Assembly: GCA_012927625.1 (NCBI GenBank)
Contig: JABBOV010000024.1
Coordinates: forward strand, 248,001-312,000
DNA from: Glaciimonas sp.
GTDB lineage: Bacteria > Pseudomonadota > Gammaproteobacteria > Burkholderiales > Burkholderiaceae_D
Length of the DNA: 64,000 bases
Reading direction: 5' to 3'
Shown here: piece after piece, positions 1 to 9,228 of the stretch
Position numbering within the stretch: position 1 is the first letter of the stretch
Layout: every line of letters begins with the position of its first letter
Made by a program: the position numbers and the translations under genes
The notes under the pieces: model-generated
Database searches by the model: none
What the model saw: the letters and a program-made list of their open reading frames with translations, nothing else
Told to the model about the DNA's origin: nothing

Positions 1-837
1 CTTTCCAATGCACACGCAGTATTGACTTATCCGGTGGAGGTACTGGACGAGCAGGGACGTGCTTCGATTATAGAAATTCCGGCCGAGCGGCCTTTGACAG
101 TCTATCTGGACAAGCGCGAACTGGTGACTCTGATGACTTTGGGCGGCGCGCCGGAAGCACTCATACTGGGTTATTTGCGCAATCAGCGGCTGGTGAAAAC
201 GATTGCAGAAATCGTCGCCGTGCAAGTGGACTGGGATGTGGAGGCGGTGGCGGTAACCACGCACCACGGTGTTGATTACATCGAAGAGCGCACTGCCAAA
301 AGGGTTATAACTACCGGTTGCGGTCAAGGTTCCATGTTTGGCGGACTGATGGACGAAGTCGATACCATCATGCTCCCTGACGCAAAATTGAAGCAGTCAA
401 CGCTCTACAGAGTCGTTGATCTGATCCGTACCCAGGCGTCAATTTACAAACAGGCGGGCTCAGTGCACGGGTGTGCGCTATTTGATGCGGAGGGCGAATT
501 ACTGTACTTCATCGAAGATGTCGGCCGCCATAATGCGGTGGATGCGATCGCCGGGAAAATGTGGCTGGACAGCATTAGCGGTCATGATAAAATTTTTTAT
601 ACTACCGGCCGCCTGACCTCGGAAATGGTAATCAAAGGTGCGCAGATGGGGATTCCTTTCTTATTGTCGCGTTCCGGTACTACGCAAATGGGCCATGCGG
701 TAGCGCAACGTGTCAATATGACCTTGTTGGCCCGCTGTACCGGCAAACACTTTCTTTTACTAACAGGCAAGCAAAGGTTCATTGCAGAACCGCAGTTGCT
801 TGATGGCAGTGTTTTAAAATCATTCAGGGTCGCCTGA
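1..837 (+). CDS. fdhD: FdhD, formate dehydrogenase accessory sulfurtransferase (5' end outside window)
   Basis: FdhD passes sulfur from IscS to the molybdenum cofactor of formate dehydrogenases in the cytoplasm. The frame is open from base 1, and a TTG at 22 is the first possible internal start. Since the frame has no stop upstream and family members are about 270-280 aa, the true start probably lies just outside the window. The family motifs GSVHGCALFD and EDVGRHNAVDAIAG and the C-terminal SRSGTT stretch are present. The usual CxxC loop reads CGQGS here, so only the first cysteine (residue 100 counted from position 22) is kept. No Mo-enzyme gene lies downstream; a terminator-like hairpin follows before gltX. 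Confidence 0.93.
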   Translation, partial: LSNAHAVLTYPVEVLDEQGRASIIEIPAERPLTVYLDKRELVTLMTLGGAPEALILGYLRNQRLVKTIAEIVAVQVDWDVEAVAVTTHHGVDYIEERTAKRVITTGCGQGSMFGGLMDEVDTIMLPDAKLKQSTLYRVVDLIRTQASIYKQAGSVHGCALFDAEGELLYFIEDVGRHNAVDAIAGKMWLDSISGHDKIFYTTGRLTSEMVIKGAQMGIPFLLSRSGTTQMGHAVAQRVNMTLLARCTGKHFLLLTGKQRFIAEPQLLDGSVLKSFRVA

Positions 838-855
838 CCGAAACTACAAGAAAGA

Positions 856-875
856 GGCAAGGCAAGGTAAGGTAA
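856..875. repeat. Four tandem GGYAA pentamers
   Basis: GGCAA, GGCAA, GGTAA, GGTAA follow each other directly, then GGGG. They lie in the 127-bp gap between fdhD and gltX. It is a very short tandem array and could be chance; no function is claimed. Confidence 0.4.
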
Positions 876-931
876 GGGGCAAGTACCGCGGTTGTTATGC
901 AACGCGGTAAAATAAGCTTTTAACGCCATCA

Positions 932-959
932 CGGCTTTGGTCAACCAAGGCCGTTTTTA
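932..959 (+). terminator. Terminator-like hairpin abutting the gltX start
   Basis: The arms CGGCTTTGG (932-940) and CCAAGGCCG (945-953) pair over 9 bp with one G-T wobble around the loop TCAA, followed by five T. It can end the fdhD transcript. The T-run ends only 6 nt before the gltX ATG, so any longer transcript into gltX would carry the hairpin over its ribosome-binding region. Confidence 0.75.
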
Positions 960-964
960 TTGCC

Positions 965-2356
965 ATGATTGTTCGCACTCGTTTCGCCCCCAGCCCAACC
1001 GGTTATCTGCACCTTGGCGGCGCTCGCACCGCGCTTTTTTCGTGGGCTTATGCCCGTCATTTTGGCGGTACTTTCATCTTGCGCATCGAAGATACCGATC
1101 TGGAGCGATCCACCCCAGAAGCAGTCGAAGCAATCCTGCAAGGCATGGACTGGTTGGGCTTGTCCCATGACGAAGGCCCTTTCTATCAGATGCAGCGGAT
1201 GGATCGTTATCGTGAAGTCGTGGCGCAAATGCTTGCCGCAGGCACCGCTTATTATTGCTATTCATCGCCGGAAGAGGTGGAAGCCATGCGTGAGCGTCTG
1301 CGCGCTGCCGGGGAGAAGCCGCGCTACGACGGCACCTGGCGTCCTGCAGCGGGCAAGACATTGCCCGCTATTCCAGCGCACCGTAAGCCCGTGGTGCGTT
1401 TCAAAAATCCACTGGATGGCGATGTGAGTTGGGATGATGTCGTCAAAGGCACGATTACCATCTCTAATCGTGAGATGGACGATTTGGTGATTGCCCGTCC
1501 AGACGGCACTCCAACATATAATTTTTGCGTGGTGATTGATGATTGGGATATGCAGATTACGCATGTTATCCGTGGCGATGATCACGTCAATAACACGCCG
1601 CGTCAGATCAATATCCTGAAAGCGCTCGGAGCAACTCTGCCGCTATATGGCCATGTACCGATGATTCTCGGGGCCGATGGGGAAAAACTGTCGAAGCGGC
1701 ATGGCGCGGTCAGCGTGATGGATTATCCGGCGCAAGGATATTTGCCAGAAGCGATGCTGAACTATCTGGCGCGCCTCGGTTGGAGTCATGGTGATGACGA
1801 AGTCTTCTCGATGGACCAATTTTGTGCATGGTTTGACCTCGATCATTTATCCAAGTCGCCGGCGCAATTCAATCCGGAAAAATTGGCCTGGCTGAACAAT
1901 CATTACATCAAGCTGGCAGACAATGCTCGCCTGGAAAGTTTGGTCAAACCTTTGATGGAAAAAGATGGGGCGGATTTCGTCAATGCGCCAGACCTGCAAG
2001 CGGTGATCGGATTGATGAAAGAGCGCGTCAATACCACCAACGAACTGGCGGTTGCCGCAATGTTGTTTTATCGAACGCCTGAGCCCACAGCAGATTTTCT
2101 GGTGCAGCATTTGAATGAATTATCCAGGCCTGCACTGCAGGATTTTGCCATGCGTTGTCAAACCGTTGAGTGGGAAAAAGAAGCACTGTCAGCCATGCTG
2201 AAAGAAGTATTGGCTGCCCACAAACTGAAGATGCCACAAATGGCGATGCCTTTGCGCTTGTTGCTGACCGGGCAGCTCCACACGCCATCGATTGACGCAG
2301 TTATTGCTTTGTTTGGCCGTGAAACGGTTTTGGCGCGCATGGCAAAATATATTTAA
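965..2356 (+). CDS. gltX: Glutamyl-tRNA synthetase
   Basis: This class I aminoacyl-tRNA synthetase charges tRNA-Glu in the cytoplasm. At 463 aa it is normal length. The N-terminal nucleotide-binding signature [20 protein letters not shown] contains the HIGH-type motif (HLGG), and the KMSKS-type loop appears as KLSKRHGA. The N-terminus [13 protein letters not shown] fits the family start exactly, which fixes the ATG at 965. No normal Shine-Dalgarno precedes it: the only purine run, AAGG at 947-950, is in the 3' arm of the upstream hairpin. tRNA-Ala and two tRNA-Glu genes, its own substrate, follow downstream. Confidence 0.98.
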   Translation: MIVRTRFAPSPTGYLHLGGARTALFSWAYARHFGGTFILRIEDTDLERSTPEAVEAILQGMDWLGLSHDEGPFYQMQRMDRYREVVAQMLAAGTAYYCYSSPEEVEAMRERLRAAGEKPRYDGTWRPAAGKTLPAIPAHRKPVVRFKNPLDGDVSWDDVVKGTITISNREMDDLVIARPDGTPTYNFCVVIDDWDMQITHVIRGDDHVNNTPRQINILKALGATLPLYGHVPMILGADGEKLSKRHGAVSVMDYPAQGYLPEAMLNYLARLGWSHGDDEVFSMDQFCAWFDLDHLSKSPAQFNPEKLAWLNNHYIKLADNARLESLVKPLMEKDGADFVNAPDLQAVIGLMKERVNTTNELAVAAMLFYRTPEPTADFLVQHLNELSRPALQDFAMRCQTVEWEKEALSAMLKEVLAAHKLKMPQMAMPLRLLLTGQLHTPSIDAVIALFGRETVLARMAKYI

Positions 2357-2373
2357 AATTTTCGAAAAGATGA

Positions 2374-2403
2374 TTTACATGCGGTAACGAAGCTTGCTAT
2401 AAT
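2374..2403 (+). promoter_or_regulatory. Sigma70 promoter of the tRNA cluster
   Basis: TTTACA (2374-2379), an 18-bp spacer and TATAAT (2398-2403) preceded by TGC, an extended -10. It ends 14 bp before tRNA-Ala, as expected for a strong stable-RNA promoter. Confidence 0.7.
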
Positions 2404-2417
2404 TTCGCTCTTCGCAA

Positions 2418-2493
<76 letters not shown>

Positions 2494-2531
2494 GCGAAAA
2501 AATAGTACGATATGTGCAATTACAGCTTAGT

Positions 2532-2607
2532 GTCCCCATCGTCTAGAGGCCTAGGACATCACCCTTTCACGGTGAGTACAGGGGTTCGAATCCCCTTGGG
2601 GACGCCA
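2532..2607 (+). tRNA. tRNA-Glu (anticodon TTC), copy 1
   Basis: 76 nt including CCA, with acceptor stem GTCCCCA/TGGGGAC and anticodon loop CTTTCAC (TTC). It is identical base for base to the copy at 2703. It lies 38 nt after tRNA-Ala and is probably co-transcribed with it. Confidence 0.97.
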
Positions 2608-2702
2608 GCAAAAATAAACCGGACAGGGCTCGGGTTTAGAGTTTAAATGCCAGGCATCAGGTAAGTTAAGCAAGCAGGTCAAAGCAGTACGGACAGGTCA
2701 CT

Positions 2703-2778
2703 GTCCCCATCGTCTAGAGGCCTAGGACATCACCCTTTCACGGTGAGTACAGGGGTTCGAATCCCCTTGGGGACGCCA
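2703..2778 (+). tRNA. tRNA-Glu (anticodon TTC), copy 2
   Basis: It is identical to the 2532-2607 copy over all 76 nt, while the 95-nt spacer and flanks differ. Only the tRNA itself is therefore duplicated or homogenised by gene conversion. Confidence 0.97.
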
Positions 2779-2786
2779 ATATATCC

Positions 2787-2841
2787 CCCGGCTGATATGT
2801 TAAGCAGATAAGTAAATTTGCTTAAAATTACATCAGCCGGG
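2787..2841 (+). terminator. Long stem-loop after the tRNA cluster
   Basis: A perfect 10-bp inverted repeat, CCCGGCTGAT (2787-2796) and ATCAGCCGGG (2832-2841), encloses an AT-rich loop with a small inner AAGC/GCTT pairing. It starts 8 nt after the last tRNA. There is no T-run directly after it, so it may protect or process the 3' end rather than act as a classical terminator. Confidence 0.45.
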
Positions 2842-3275
2842 TACCGGATAACATGTTTTTCAAATTCCAACTAATTTTACCGCTCGACATGCGCGCATGG
2901 TGTGTCATCACATTTGACGTTCTGTCGCGCTACATAATTACATCTTAATTTCTTTGGTGCTGGTATGGTAGTGGTTGCCCCGCTTTGCCAGTCCATTTTT
3001 TGACGGAAACGGGTTTGCGACTCGCTGTATAAACAAGTAAGGAAATGGCTTTAGTCCGCTGATCATTGCGGGTGGAATTTAGAGTTTTTTGGGATGCCTT
3101 GCTTGTGCTGGAGTAGTGCGTTTTGGAAAGTGACGCAATGACTCAAGTAAAAGATATAATATATAAGAGTTGATTTATGGCTTGTCAATATTGTTTGCCG
3201 AATTAACCTGAATTCACTATTTTTTGGCGCTTCGATCGCTTTGCGCCGCAACTAACCAACCTGTGAGGATTTGTC
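2842..3275. other. Intergenic region before acnB
   Basis: 434 bp with no convincing coding sequence. Apart from the promoter candidate at 3131-3160 and a GAGG ribosome-binding site close to the acnB start, I see nothing in it. Confidence 0.6.
3131..3160 (+). promoter_or_regulatory. Candidate acnB promoter
   Basis: TGACGC (3131-3136), an 18-bp spacer and a perfect TATAAT (3155-3160) lie about 115 bp upstream of acnB. The -35 match is partial. Confidence 0.4.
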
Positions 3276-5864
3276 ATGCTAGAAGCCTATCGCCAACATG
3301 TCGCTGAACGCGCTGCTCTCGGTATTCCGCCCCTGCCGCTGTCGACACAGCAGACTGAAGAACTGATCGGCCTGCTCAAAAATCCGCCGCAGGGCGAAGC
3401 GCAAGCCTTGATCGAACTTATTACCTACCGTGTTCCGGCTGGCGTGGATGATGCCGCCAAAGTCAAGGCTGCATTTCTGGAGCAGGTTGCAAAAGGCGAG
3501 GGAAGTTGTTCATTGATTTCGCGTGAAACCGCTACCCAATTGCTCGGTACGATGCTGGGCGGCTTCAACATTACGCCAATGATTAATCTGCTGGCTGACC
3601 CTGTTGTGGGCGGCACCGCAGCCGAAGGCTTGAAAAAAACTTTGCTGATGTTCGATTATTTTCACGACGTCAAGGAACTGGCTGATCAGGGCAACGCCAA
3701 TGCAAAGGCTGTATTGCAATCATGGGCCGATGCTGAATGGTTTACCTCCCGTCCCGAAGTGCCGCAAAGCCTGACTTTGACCGTGTTCAAGGTCACTGGC
3801 GAAACCAATACCGATGATTTGTCTCCTGCGCCAGACGCATGGAGCCGCCCTGATATCCCGCTGCACGCTTTGGCGATGCTGAAAAATTCGCGCCCAGGTA
3901 TCGTCGCTGACGAACCGGGTAAGGTCGGCTCGATCAAACAGATCGAAGCGCTTAAGGCCAAGGGCAATATAGTAGCTTACGTGGGTGACGTTGTCGGAAC
4001 CGGTTCCTCGCGCAAATCAGCGACCAACTCGGTGCTCTGGTTTACCGGCAAAGACATTCCGTTCGTGCCGAACAAGCGCTTCGGCGGCGTTTGCCTCGGT
4101 AATAAAATTGCACCGATTTTCTACAACACGATGGAAGATGCCGGCGCGCTGCCGATCGAACTCGACGTGTCCAAGATGGATATGGGCGACGTGATTGAGC
4201 TACGTCCGTTTGAAGGTAAAGCACTGAAAAATGGTGAAGTCATTTCTGAATTCACCGTTAAATCCCCGGTAATTTTTGATGAAGTACGCGCCGGCGGCCG
4301 TATTCCGCTGATCATCGGTCGTGGCCTGACCGCACGCGCACGGGAAGCGTTGGGCCTGGCGCCTAGCACCTTGTTCTGCCTACCTACTAATCCTGCCGAT
4401 TCCAGCAAAGGCTTTACGCTGGCGCAAAAAATGGTGGGTCGCGCTTGCGGTTTGCCAGAAGGCCGCGGCGTACGTCCGGGCACATATTGCGAGCCAAAAA
4501 TGACCACCGTCGGATCGCAAGATACGACCGGCCCGATGACGCGCGACGAACTCAAAGATTTGGCCTGCCTCGGCTTCTCTGCCGACATGGTGATGCAGTC
4601 GTTCTGCCATACCGCAGCCTATCCAAAGCCGGTCGACGTCAAGACCCATCATGAATTGCCGAAATTTATTTCCAATCGTGGCGGCGTGACGCTACGTCCG
4701 GGTGACGGCATCATTCACTCTTGGCTCAATCGCTTGCTGTTGCCCGATACCGTCGGCACTGGCGGCGACTCGCATACCCGTTTCCCAATCGGTATCTCGT
4801 TCCCTGCCGGTTCTGGCCTGGTCGCGTTTGCCGCAGCCACCGGCGTGATGCCGCTGGATATGCCGGAATCGGTATTGATTCGCTTCAAGGGCGTAATGCA
4901 GCCTGGCGTGACACTGCGCGATCTGGTCAATGCAATTCCGCTATATGCAATCCGCAAGGGCCTGCTGACAGTTGAGAAACAAGGCAAGAAAAACGTTTTC
5001 TCCGGCCGTATTCTGGAAATTGAAGGTTTGCCGAAATTGAAAATCGAGCAGGCATTCGAGTTGTCTGATGCTTCTGCCGAACGCTCCGCCGCCGGCTGCA
5101 CGGTGCATCTGGATAAAGAGCCGATCATTGAATACATGACTTCCAACATCACGTTGATGAAATGGATGATCGCTAATAATTACCAGGACAAGCGCACGCT
5201 GGAACGCCGCATTCAGGCAATGGAAGCCTGGATTGCCAAGCCTGAACTGCTGGCGCCCGATGCCGATGCTGAATATGCTGCCGTCATCGAGATCGACTTG
5301 GCCGATATTCACGAGCCTGTTGTCGCCTGCCCGAACGATCCAGACGATGTCAAGATGCTGTCTGAAGTTTCCGGTAAAAAAATCGATGAAGTGTTCATTG
5401 GTTCCTGCATGACCAACATCGGCCATTTCCGCGCCGCCTCCAAGCTGCTCGAAAACAAGTCCGATTTACCGGTGCGTTTATGGATTGCCCCACCGACCAA
5501 GATGGATCAGCAAGTACTGGTTTCCGAAGGCCATTACGGCGTTCTTGGAAGCACTGGCGCGCGTATGGAAATGCCGGGTTGTTCGCTGTGTATGGGCAAC
5601 CAGGCGCAAGTGCGCAAGGGTGCAACTGCAATTTCAACTTCGACCCGCAACTTCCCTAACCGCCTCGGTATCGATAGCCAGGTTTATCTCGGTTCCGCTG
5701 AACTGGCGGCGGTCTGTGCCATGCTCGGCAGGATTCCGACCAAGGAAGAGTATATGGCGAACATCGGCGTGCTCGACAAGAACGCAGCCGATATATATCG
5801 CTACATGAACTTTGACAAGATTGCCGATTTCAGTGATGTTGCCGACACTGTGACTGTGCAGTAA
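3276..5864 (+). CDS. acnB: Aconitate hydratase B / 2-methylisocitrate dehydratase
   Basis: AcnB interconverts citrate and isocitrate in the TCA cycle and hydrates 2-methylaconitate in the methylcitrate cycle. At 862 aa it is close to E. coli AcnB. The domain order is that of AcnB: an N-terminal HEAT-like region (about residues 1-155), then the swivel domain ([17 protein letters not shown] near 170), then the [4Fe-4S] catalytic domains. The cluster cysteines are C711 in [10 protein letters not shown] and C769 and C772 in GCSLCMGNQ. The ATG at 3276 has GAGGA upstream. It is monocistronic, with a strong bidirectional terminator 17 bp downstream. Confidence 0.98.
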   Translation: MLEAYRQHVAERAALGIPPLPLSTQQTEELIGLLKNPPQGEAQALIELITYRVPAGVDDAAKVKAAFLEQVAKGEGSCSLISRETATQLLGTMLGGFNITPMINLLADPVVGGTAAEGLKKTLLMFDYFHDVKELADQGNANAKAVLQSWADAEWFTSRPEVPQSLTLTVFKVTGETNTDDLSPAPDAWSRPDIPLHALAMLKNSRPGIVADEPGKVGSIKQIEALKAKGNIVAYVGDVVGTGSSRKSATNSVLWFTGKDIPFVPNKRFGGVCLGNKIAPIFYNTMEDAGALPIELDVSKMDMGDVIELRPFEGKALKNGEVISEFTVKSPVIFDEVRAGGRIPLIIGRGLTARAREALGLAPSTLFCLPTNPADSSKGFTLAQKMVGRACGLPEGRGVRPGTYCEPKMTTVGSQDTTGPMTRDELKDLACLGFSADMVMQSFCHTAAYPKPVDVKTHHELPKFISNRGGVTLRPGDGIIHSWLNRLLLPDTVGTGGDSHTRFPIGISFPAGSGLVAFAAATGVMPLDMPESVLIRFKGVMQPGVTLRDLVNAIPLYAIRKGLLTVEKQGKKNVFSGRILEIEGLPKLKIEQAFELSDASAERSAAGCTVHLDKEPIIEYMTSNITLMKWMIANNYQDKRTLERRIQAMEAWIAKPELLAPDADAEYAAVIEIDLADIHEPVVACPNDPDDVKMLSEVSGKKIDEVFIGSCMTNIGHFRAASKLLENKSDLPVRLWIAPPTKMDQQVLVSEGHYGVLGSTGARMEMPGCSLCMGNQAQVRKGATAISTSTRNFPNRLGIDSQVYLGSAELAAVCAMLGRIPTKEEYMANIGVLDKNAADIYRYMNFDKIADFSDVADTVTVQ

Positions 5865-5880
5865 AGCATTTGGCGCTTTT

Positions 5881-5907
5881 AAAAAACCCGCTCCGGCGGG
5901 TTTTTTT
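5881..5907. terminator. Bidirectional rho-independent terminator
   Basis: CCCGC (5887-5891), loop TCCG and GCGGG (5896-5900), flanked by an A-run on the left and seven T on the right. It sits between convergent acnB and the LysR gene and can serve both. Confidence 0.92.
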
Positions 5908-5983
5908 ATACATGCTGACATCAGCACCGAGTTTGGCTCCATGTCTACGCAGCAATACATCTGCCAGCCAGATCAGTAGTATT

Positions 5984-6853
5984 TCAGAAGGGCGTTATAA
6001 ATTCTTCGCGAATAGATTTGACGACGGCACGAATAGCGGCAGAACTTTTCATGTCGTTATGGAAGACCAGCCAAACATCTCGTATCACTGGCTGCTGGTC
6101 AGCTGCCGCCGCAACGAAGGCTGAATCGCTTTCAACCATGAAATCCGGCAGCATCGCCACGCCGCCGCCCTCACGCACCAATGCGTACTGGATCTCCAGC
6201 GTGCTCGCCCGAATGCAGAAGGATCGACCAGCCATCTGCCCGATGAGGGCAGCTTGCTGCGAGGCCGCGTCCATGTTCTCGAGGTACCCAATGAAGGCCC
6301 AGTCCTCCGGCTGTGTTAGGTTGAGATAATCAGGGCTGCCATACAGGCGTAACGTTAGCTCAGTGAGCTTCACGATAATGAAATCGCCATCGACAGGTCG
6401 GGCAAGCCGGATGGCAATGTCGGCTTCCCGTCGGTCCAGCGAGGCGTGATGTGTTTCGCCCAGAATGCAAATCTTGAGACCGGGGTGTTGCTTGCGCAGA
6501 GCCACAAGCGGTCGCACCAACATCGCTGCGGCCAAGGCTGGCGGCGCACTGATGGTGACATCCCCTGTCAACTCAGAACGTGCGCTTTCGGCTGCGCGGT
6601 CAATCGCCTGAGCGTCCTTCTCCATGTGCTCAACCAAGGTTGCGATACGCTCGCCATCCGCCGTAAGAGACAACCTGCGGCCACGTCGATCTACAAGCTT
6701 GAGGTTCAGTTCAGTTTCCAGAGCGGCAATCCGGCGCGCTATGGTCGCATGTTCGACATGGAGCTGCCGGGCCGCACCAGACAAGGTGCCCGCCTGCACC
6801 AGTGCAGCAAAATGCCGAATATTTTCCCAATCTGCCATTGTCAATATTTTCAT
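5984..6853 (-). CDS. LysR-family transcriptional regulator
   Basis: 289 aa from the ATG at 6853 (another ATG at 6838). The N-terminal winged helix-turn-helix reads NIRHFAALVQAGTLSGAARQL followed by H-V-E-H-A-T-I-A-R-R-I-A-A-L-E, typical of LysR. The C-terminal half is a substrate-binding fold with SGDVTIS-like entry (TGDVTISAPP) and EADIAIRLARP. It is divergent from the quinone oxidoreductase at 6932, with 78 bp between them, so it probably controls that gene and itself from the shared interval. No clear ribosome-binding site is seen, and the inducer cannot be predicted. Confidence 0.92.
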   Translation of the reverse strand: MKILTMADWENIRHFAALVQAGTLSGAARQLHVEHATIARRIAALETELNLKLVDRRGRRLSLTADGERIATLVEHMEKDAQAIDRAAESARSELTGDVTISAPPALAAAMLVRPLVALRKQHPGLKICILGETHHASLDRREADIAIRLARPVDGDFIIVKLTELTLRLYGSPDYLNLTQPEDWAFIGYLENMDAASQQAALIGQMAGRSFCIRASTLEIQYALVREGGGVAMLPDFMVESDSAFVAAAADQQPVIRDVWLVFHNDMKSSAAIRAVVKSIREEFITPF

Positions 6854-6931
6854 ATGAGATGGCAAATATTAGGGAATTTCCAAACAAAGTGCAATGAATG
6901 AAAATGTTTCCAACTTAATGGAGGAAACACA

Positions 6932-7906
6932 ATGGATCAAATGGTCAGAATGATGGATGTAGGCGGGGTAGATCAACTGGAAGTCGTTTCTTGCGAGCCG
7001 CAGGCACCTGGCGCAGGCGAAGTGCGTATTCGGCACGAGGCAATTGGTGTCAATTTCATCGATATCTACCACCGCATCGGTCTCTATCCGCTTGCGCAAC
7101 TGCCAGCGGTCCTTGGAGTTGAAGGTGCTGGGGTGATCGAAGCCGTTGGAGAGGGCGTCGTAGATCTCGCTATTGGAGATCGCATCGCCTACGCAGGCGC
7201 GCCAGTTGGGGCCTATGCTGCAACACGGCTGCTACCACGGGCACGGGCGATTCTTTTGCCCAAGGACATCAGCTTGCGCGTTGCGGCGGCCTCGATGCTT
7301 CGAGGCTTGACGGCACATATGCTGCTCACGCGCACTTACCCAGTCAGTGCAAAAAGCACAATTCTCATCCACGCTGCAGCAGGTGGCCTCGGTGCGATGC
7401 TAGTGCGTTGGGCCAAGCACCTTGGCGCTACGGTGATCGGCACGACGGGGTCGGTCGAGAAGGGGCTAATCGCAAAAGCATATGGCGCCGACCATGTAAT
7501 CGTTGGCCGTGATGCCGATATCGTATCGGAAATTGCGGCCCTGACCGATGGCCGAGGCGTAGATTTTGCTATTGACGGCATCGGCGGCGGCATGCTCCTG
7601 AAAACGCTTGCCTGTGTTCGCCCTTTCGGCACGGTCGCCAGCATCGGCCAAGCGGCCGGGCCGATACCGCCGATTAGCGTCGAGCAATTGGGTCCTCGCC
7701 GCTCGTTGTCGCTCGCCCGTCCTAGCGTCATGGCATATTCGGCGGACCCGCATGCTTATTCAGTCGCATCCGAGGCACTCATCACTGTGATGCAATCTGG
7801 AGTAGTGGCTGAAATTGGCGGCGAATATTCCCTGGTTGAAGCTTCTAGAGCACAAGCCGACCTAGAGAGAGGTTGCACAACTGGCAGTTTGCTGCTGATT
7901 CCTTGA
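6932..7906 (+). CDS. NADPH:quinone oxidoreductase, zinc-independent MDR family
   Basis: 324 aa, a soluble oxidoreductase that would reduce quinones or enals with NADPH. The N-terminal GroES-like domain contains GVNFIDIYHRIGLYP and VEGAGVIEAVG. The Rossmann nucleotide loop is HAAAGGLGAMLVRWAKHLGA, followed by VIGTTGS. No catalytic zinc cysteines are seen, as in Qor-type enzymes. A GGAGG ribosome-binding site precedes the ATG. It is divergent from a LysR regulator, a common arrangement for stress-inducible quinone reductases. The exact substrate is not known. Confidence 0.92.
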   Translation: MDQMVRMMDVGGVDQLEVVSCEPQAPGAGEVRIRHEAIGVNFIDIYHRIGLYPLAQLPAVLGVEGAGVIEAVGEGVVDLAIGDRIAYAGAPVGAYAATRLLPRARAILLPKDISLRVAAASMLRGLTAHMLLTRTYPVSAKSTILIHAAAGGLGAMLVRWAKHLGATVIGTTGSVEKGLIAKAYGADHVIVGRDADIVSEIAALTDGRGVDFAIDGIGGGMLLKTLACVRPFGTVASIGQAAGPIPPISVEQLGPRRSLSLARPSVMAYSADPHAYSVASEALITVMQSGVVAEIGGEYSLVEASRAQADLERGCTTGSLLLIP

Positions 7907-8042
7907 TGGTTAATCCAAGAATTTCGTAGATTAAAGCGGGTAACGATTGCGCTGCGCGCCATCGAATATTTATCAGGTTCGGTTGGGCATAAGAACATCT
8001 GCTCGCGCTCAGACGCAGATTAAATTAATTCGAGTTATGCTT

Positions 8043-8110
8043 GGAGTATATTTTATAAAGTTAATTAAAATATGCGGAAAATGTCATTAAAAAAGCAATA
8101 CACCCTATAT
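8043..8110 (+). repeat. Dispersed 70-bp intergenic repeat, divergent copy
   Basis: It begins GGAGTAT, has a central ATGCGGAAAATG stretch and ends AATACACCCTATAT. These correspond to the start, centre and end of the repeat family at 18202, 32671, 40363, 51188 and 59570, but with gaps. It is the least certain member. Confidence 0.4.
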
Positions 8111-8199
8111 TTTAGAGTTAAATTGCGTTATGAAATATTACTATTTTTCGTGTCTTTCGCGAATCATGCATAACATCAGTTGCAAATAATCAAACCTAA

Positions 8200-8352
8200 C
8201 AGATTCCACCCTTTTTCACGGCAGAGCAGGGCACCCCGATTCCCGTCTCTGCCAATATCGAATGCGAGTGCGGCCAACTGCTGACTTTGGTCGGCCCCTC
8301 CGACAGTGGGGCGTCTGGCTGGGTTTATTCAATACACTCTATACAACCGTGA
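8200..8352 (+). pseudogene. Fragment resembling an ABC-transporter ATPase N-terminus
   Basis: An open frame without a start codon reads FTAEQGTPIPVS and then QLLTLVGPSDSGASG before a stop at 8350. The second part looks like the beta-strand and Walker A loop of an ABC ATPase (usual form LVGPSGSGKS), with the essential lysine and serine region changed. The remainder of the gene is absent. I infer a decayed remnant; the similarity is short and could be chance. Confidence 0.35.
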
Positions 8353-8885
8353 TAACGCGGCGTGCTCATGCACAACGAGCACGTGTGATTGTTCCGGTTG
8401 TTTTATCTGTAAAGTCGACTGTTCCATGTTCATGGAAAACGTTCAAGATTACGCGCGAAAAACACCGTTTTTTCAACTATGCCAGAACGTCCATATTGAT
8501 CTGGAAGCCGGTCTGTGACGTAGCTAAACGCAAAAAATTCCACTTCACAAAAATCAACTCCCTCATGTCTCATAGCGCGTTCGACATTCAAAAGCGGCAA
8601 AGCAATTGGAATAAAAAACGTATCAAGATGTATCAATCGTGAACTTAGTTGAATTGCAACACCTCTTACAGCCGTGAATATTTAGCCTATGGGCAATTAT
8701 TAGAAATGCCAAATGCGCAAAAACTATTTTCAGGAGGATCAAGAATTCAGTTTGAAGCTGAATTAATCATGCGTTGAATGTGCAAAAAGTGAATTATCTA
8801 AGCGTTTAATGGTTGGTAGCTTAAATCAAGCTAAACCGCAACTTCAAATGAGTTTGGTAGAACGAGGAATTTTTATGAGTGCTTA

Positions 8886-8901
8886 TGTGTGGTATCGCAC
8901 A
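8886..8901. promoter_or_regulatory. Palindromic operator-like site upstream of the EPS operon
   Basis: TGTGTGGTATCGCACA is an imperfect 16-bp palindrome with half-sites TGTG-YG. A near-identical site (14 of 16 bases) occurs at 29216-29231, upstream of the second EPS block. The spacing resembles CRP/FNR-family sites (TGTGA-N6-TCACA) but the inner bases differ. It lies about 330 bp before the first EPS gene. Confidence 0.5.
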
Positions 8902-9228
8902 GATTCAGCATCCATTACGAATTAACCTCAATTTGTTTCGGTTACCAACTTAAGCGTACAGGTAGCGTCCATGGCGCACACAAATAGCGGAGTCTTGCCT
9001 TAAGTTAAGCGGCATCAAAACAGAGTCTGATTTTTCGTTAGTTATTCTCCGCACAGATACACGCTAGCTCCAATATTGCGCAATCAAGCGTCGAAAATAG
9101 CGCATTCTTTTTTCAAAATATGGGCGATCTCAATGAACTTGCGGGGAGGAAGAGTCATGCTTTTCAATGACATTGCAAGAGAAATCAAGAGAGCCACATT
9201 TAGAGTATTGAAATAAATAGGAGACCCT

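Larger units (their letters stand above)
7907..9228. other. Long intergenic region upstream of the EPS operon
   Basis: 1322 bp without a gene I can support. It holds a weak copy of the dispersed 70-bp repeat (8043-8110), a decayed ABC-ATPase fragment (8200-8352) and a 16-bp palindrome (8886-8901). A short inverted repeat GGCAGAG (8220-8226)/CTCTGCC (8247-8253) lies inside the decayed fragment. Short ORFs here show no family features. Confidence 0.6.

Noticed and set aside
2892-2915. GTGTGTCATCACAT as a third copy of the EPS palindrome
   Set aside because: The dyad spacing is 12 rather than 16 bp and the flanks do not match.
3000-3033. TTGACG and TATAAA as a promoter for acnB
   Set aside because: The spacer is 22 bp, too long for a sigma70 promoter.
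8262-8642. 126-codon ORF in the gap before the EPS operon
   Set aside because: No ribosome site, no recognisable motif, biased composition, and a competing ORF on the other strand. It also overlaps the decayed ABC-ATPase frame.
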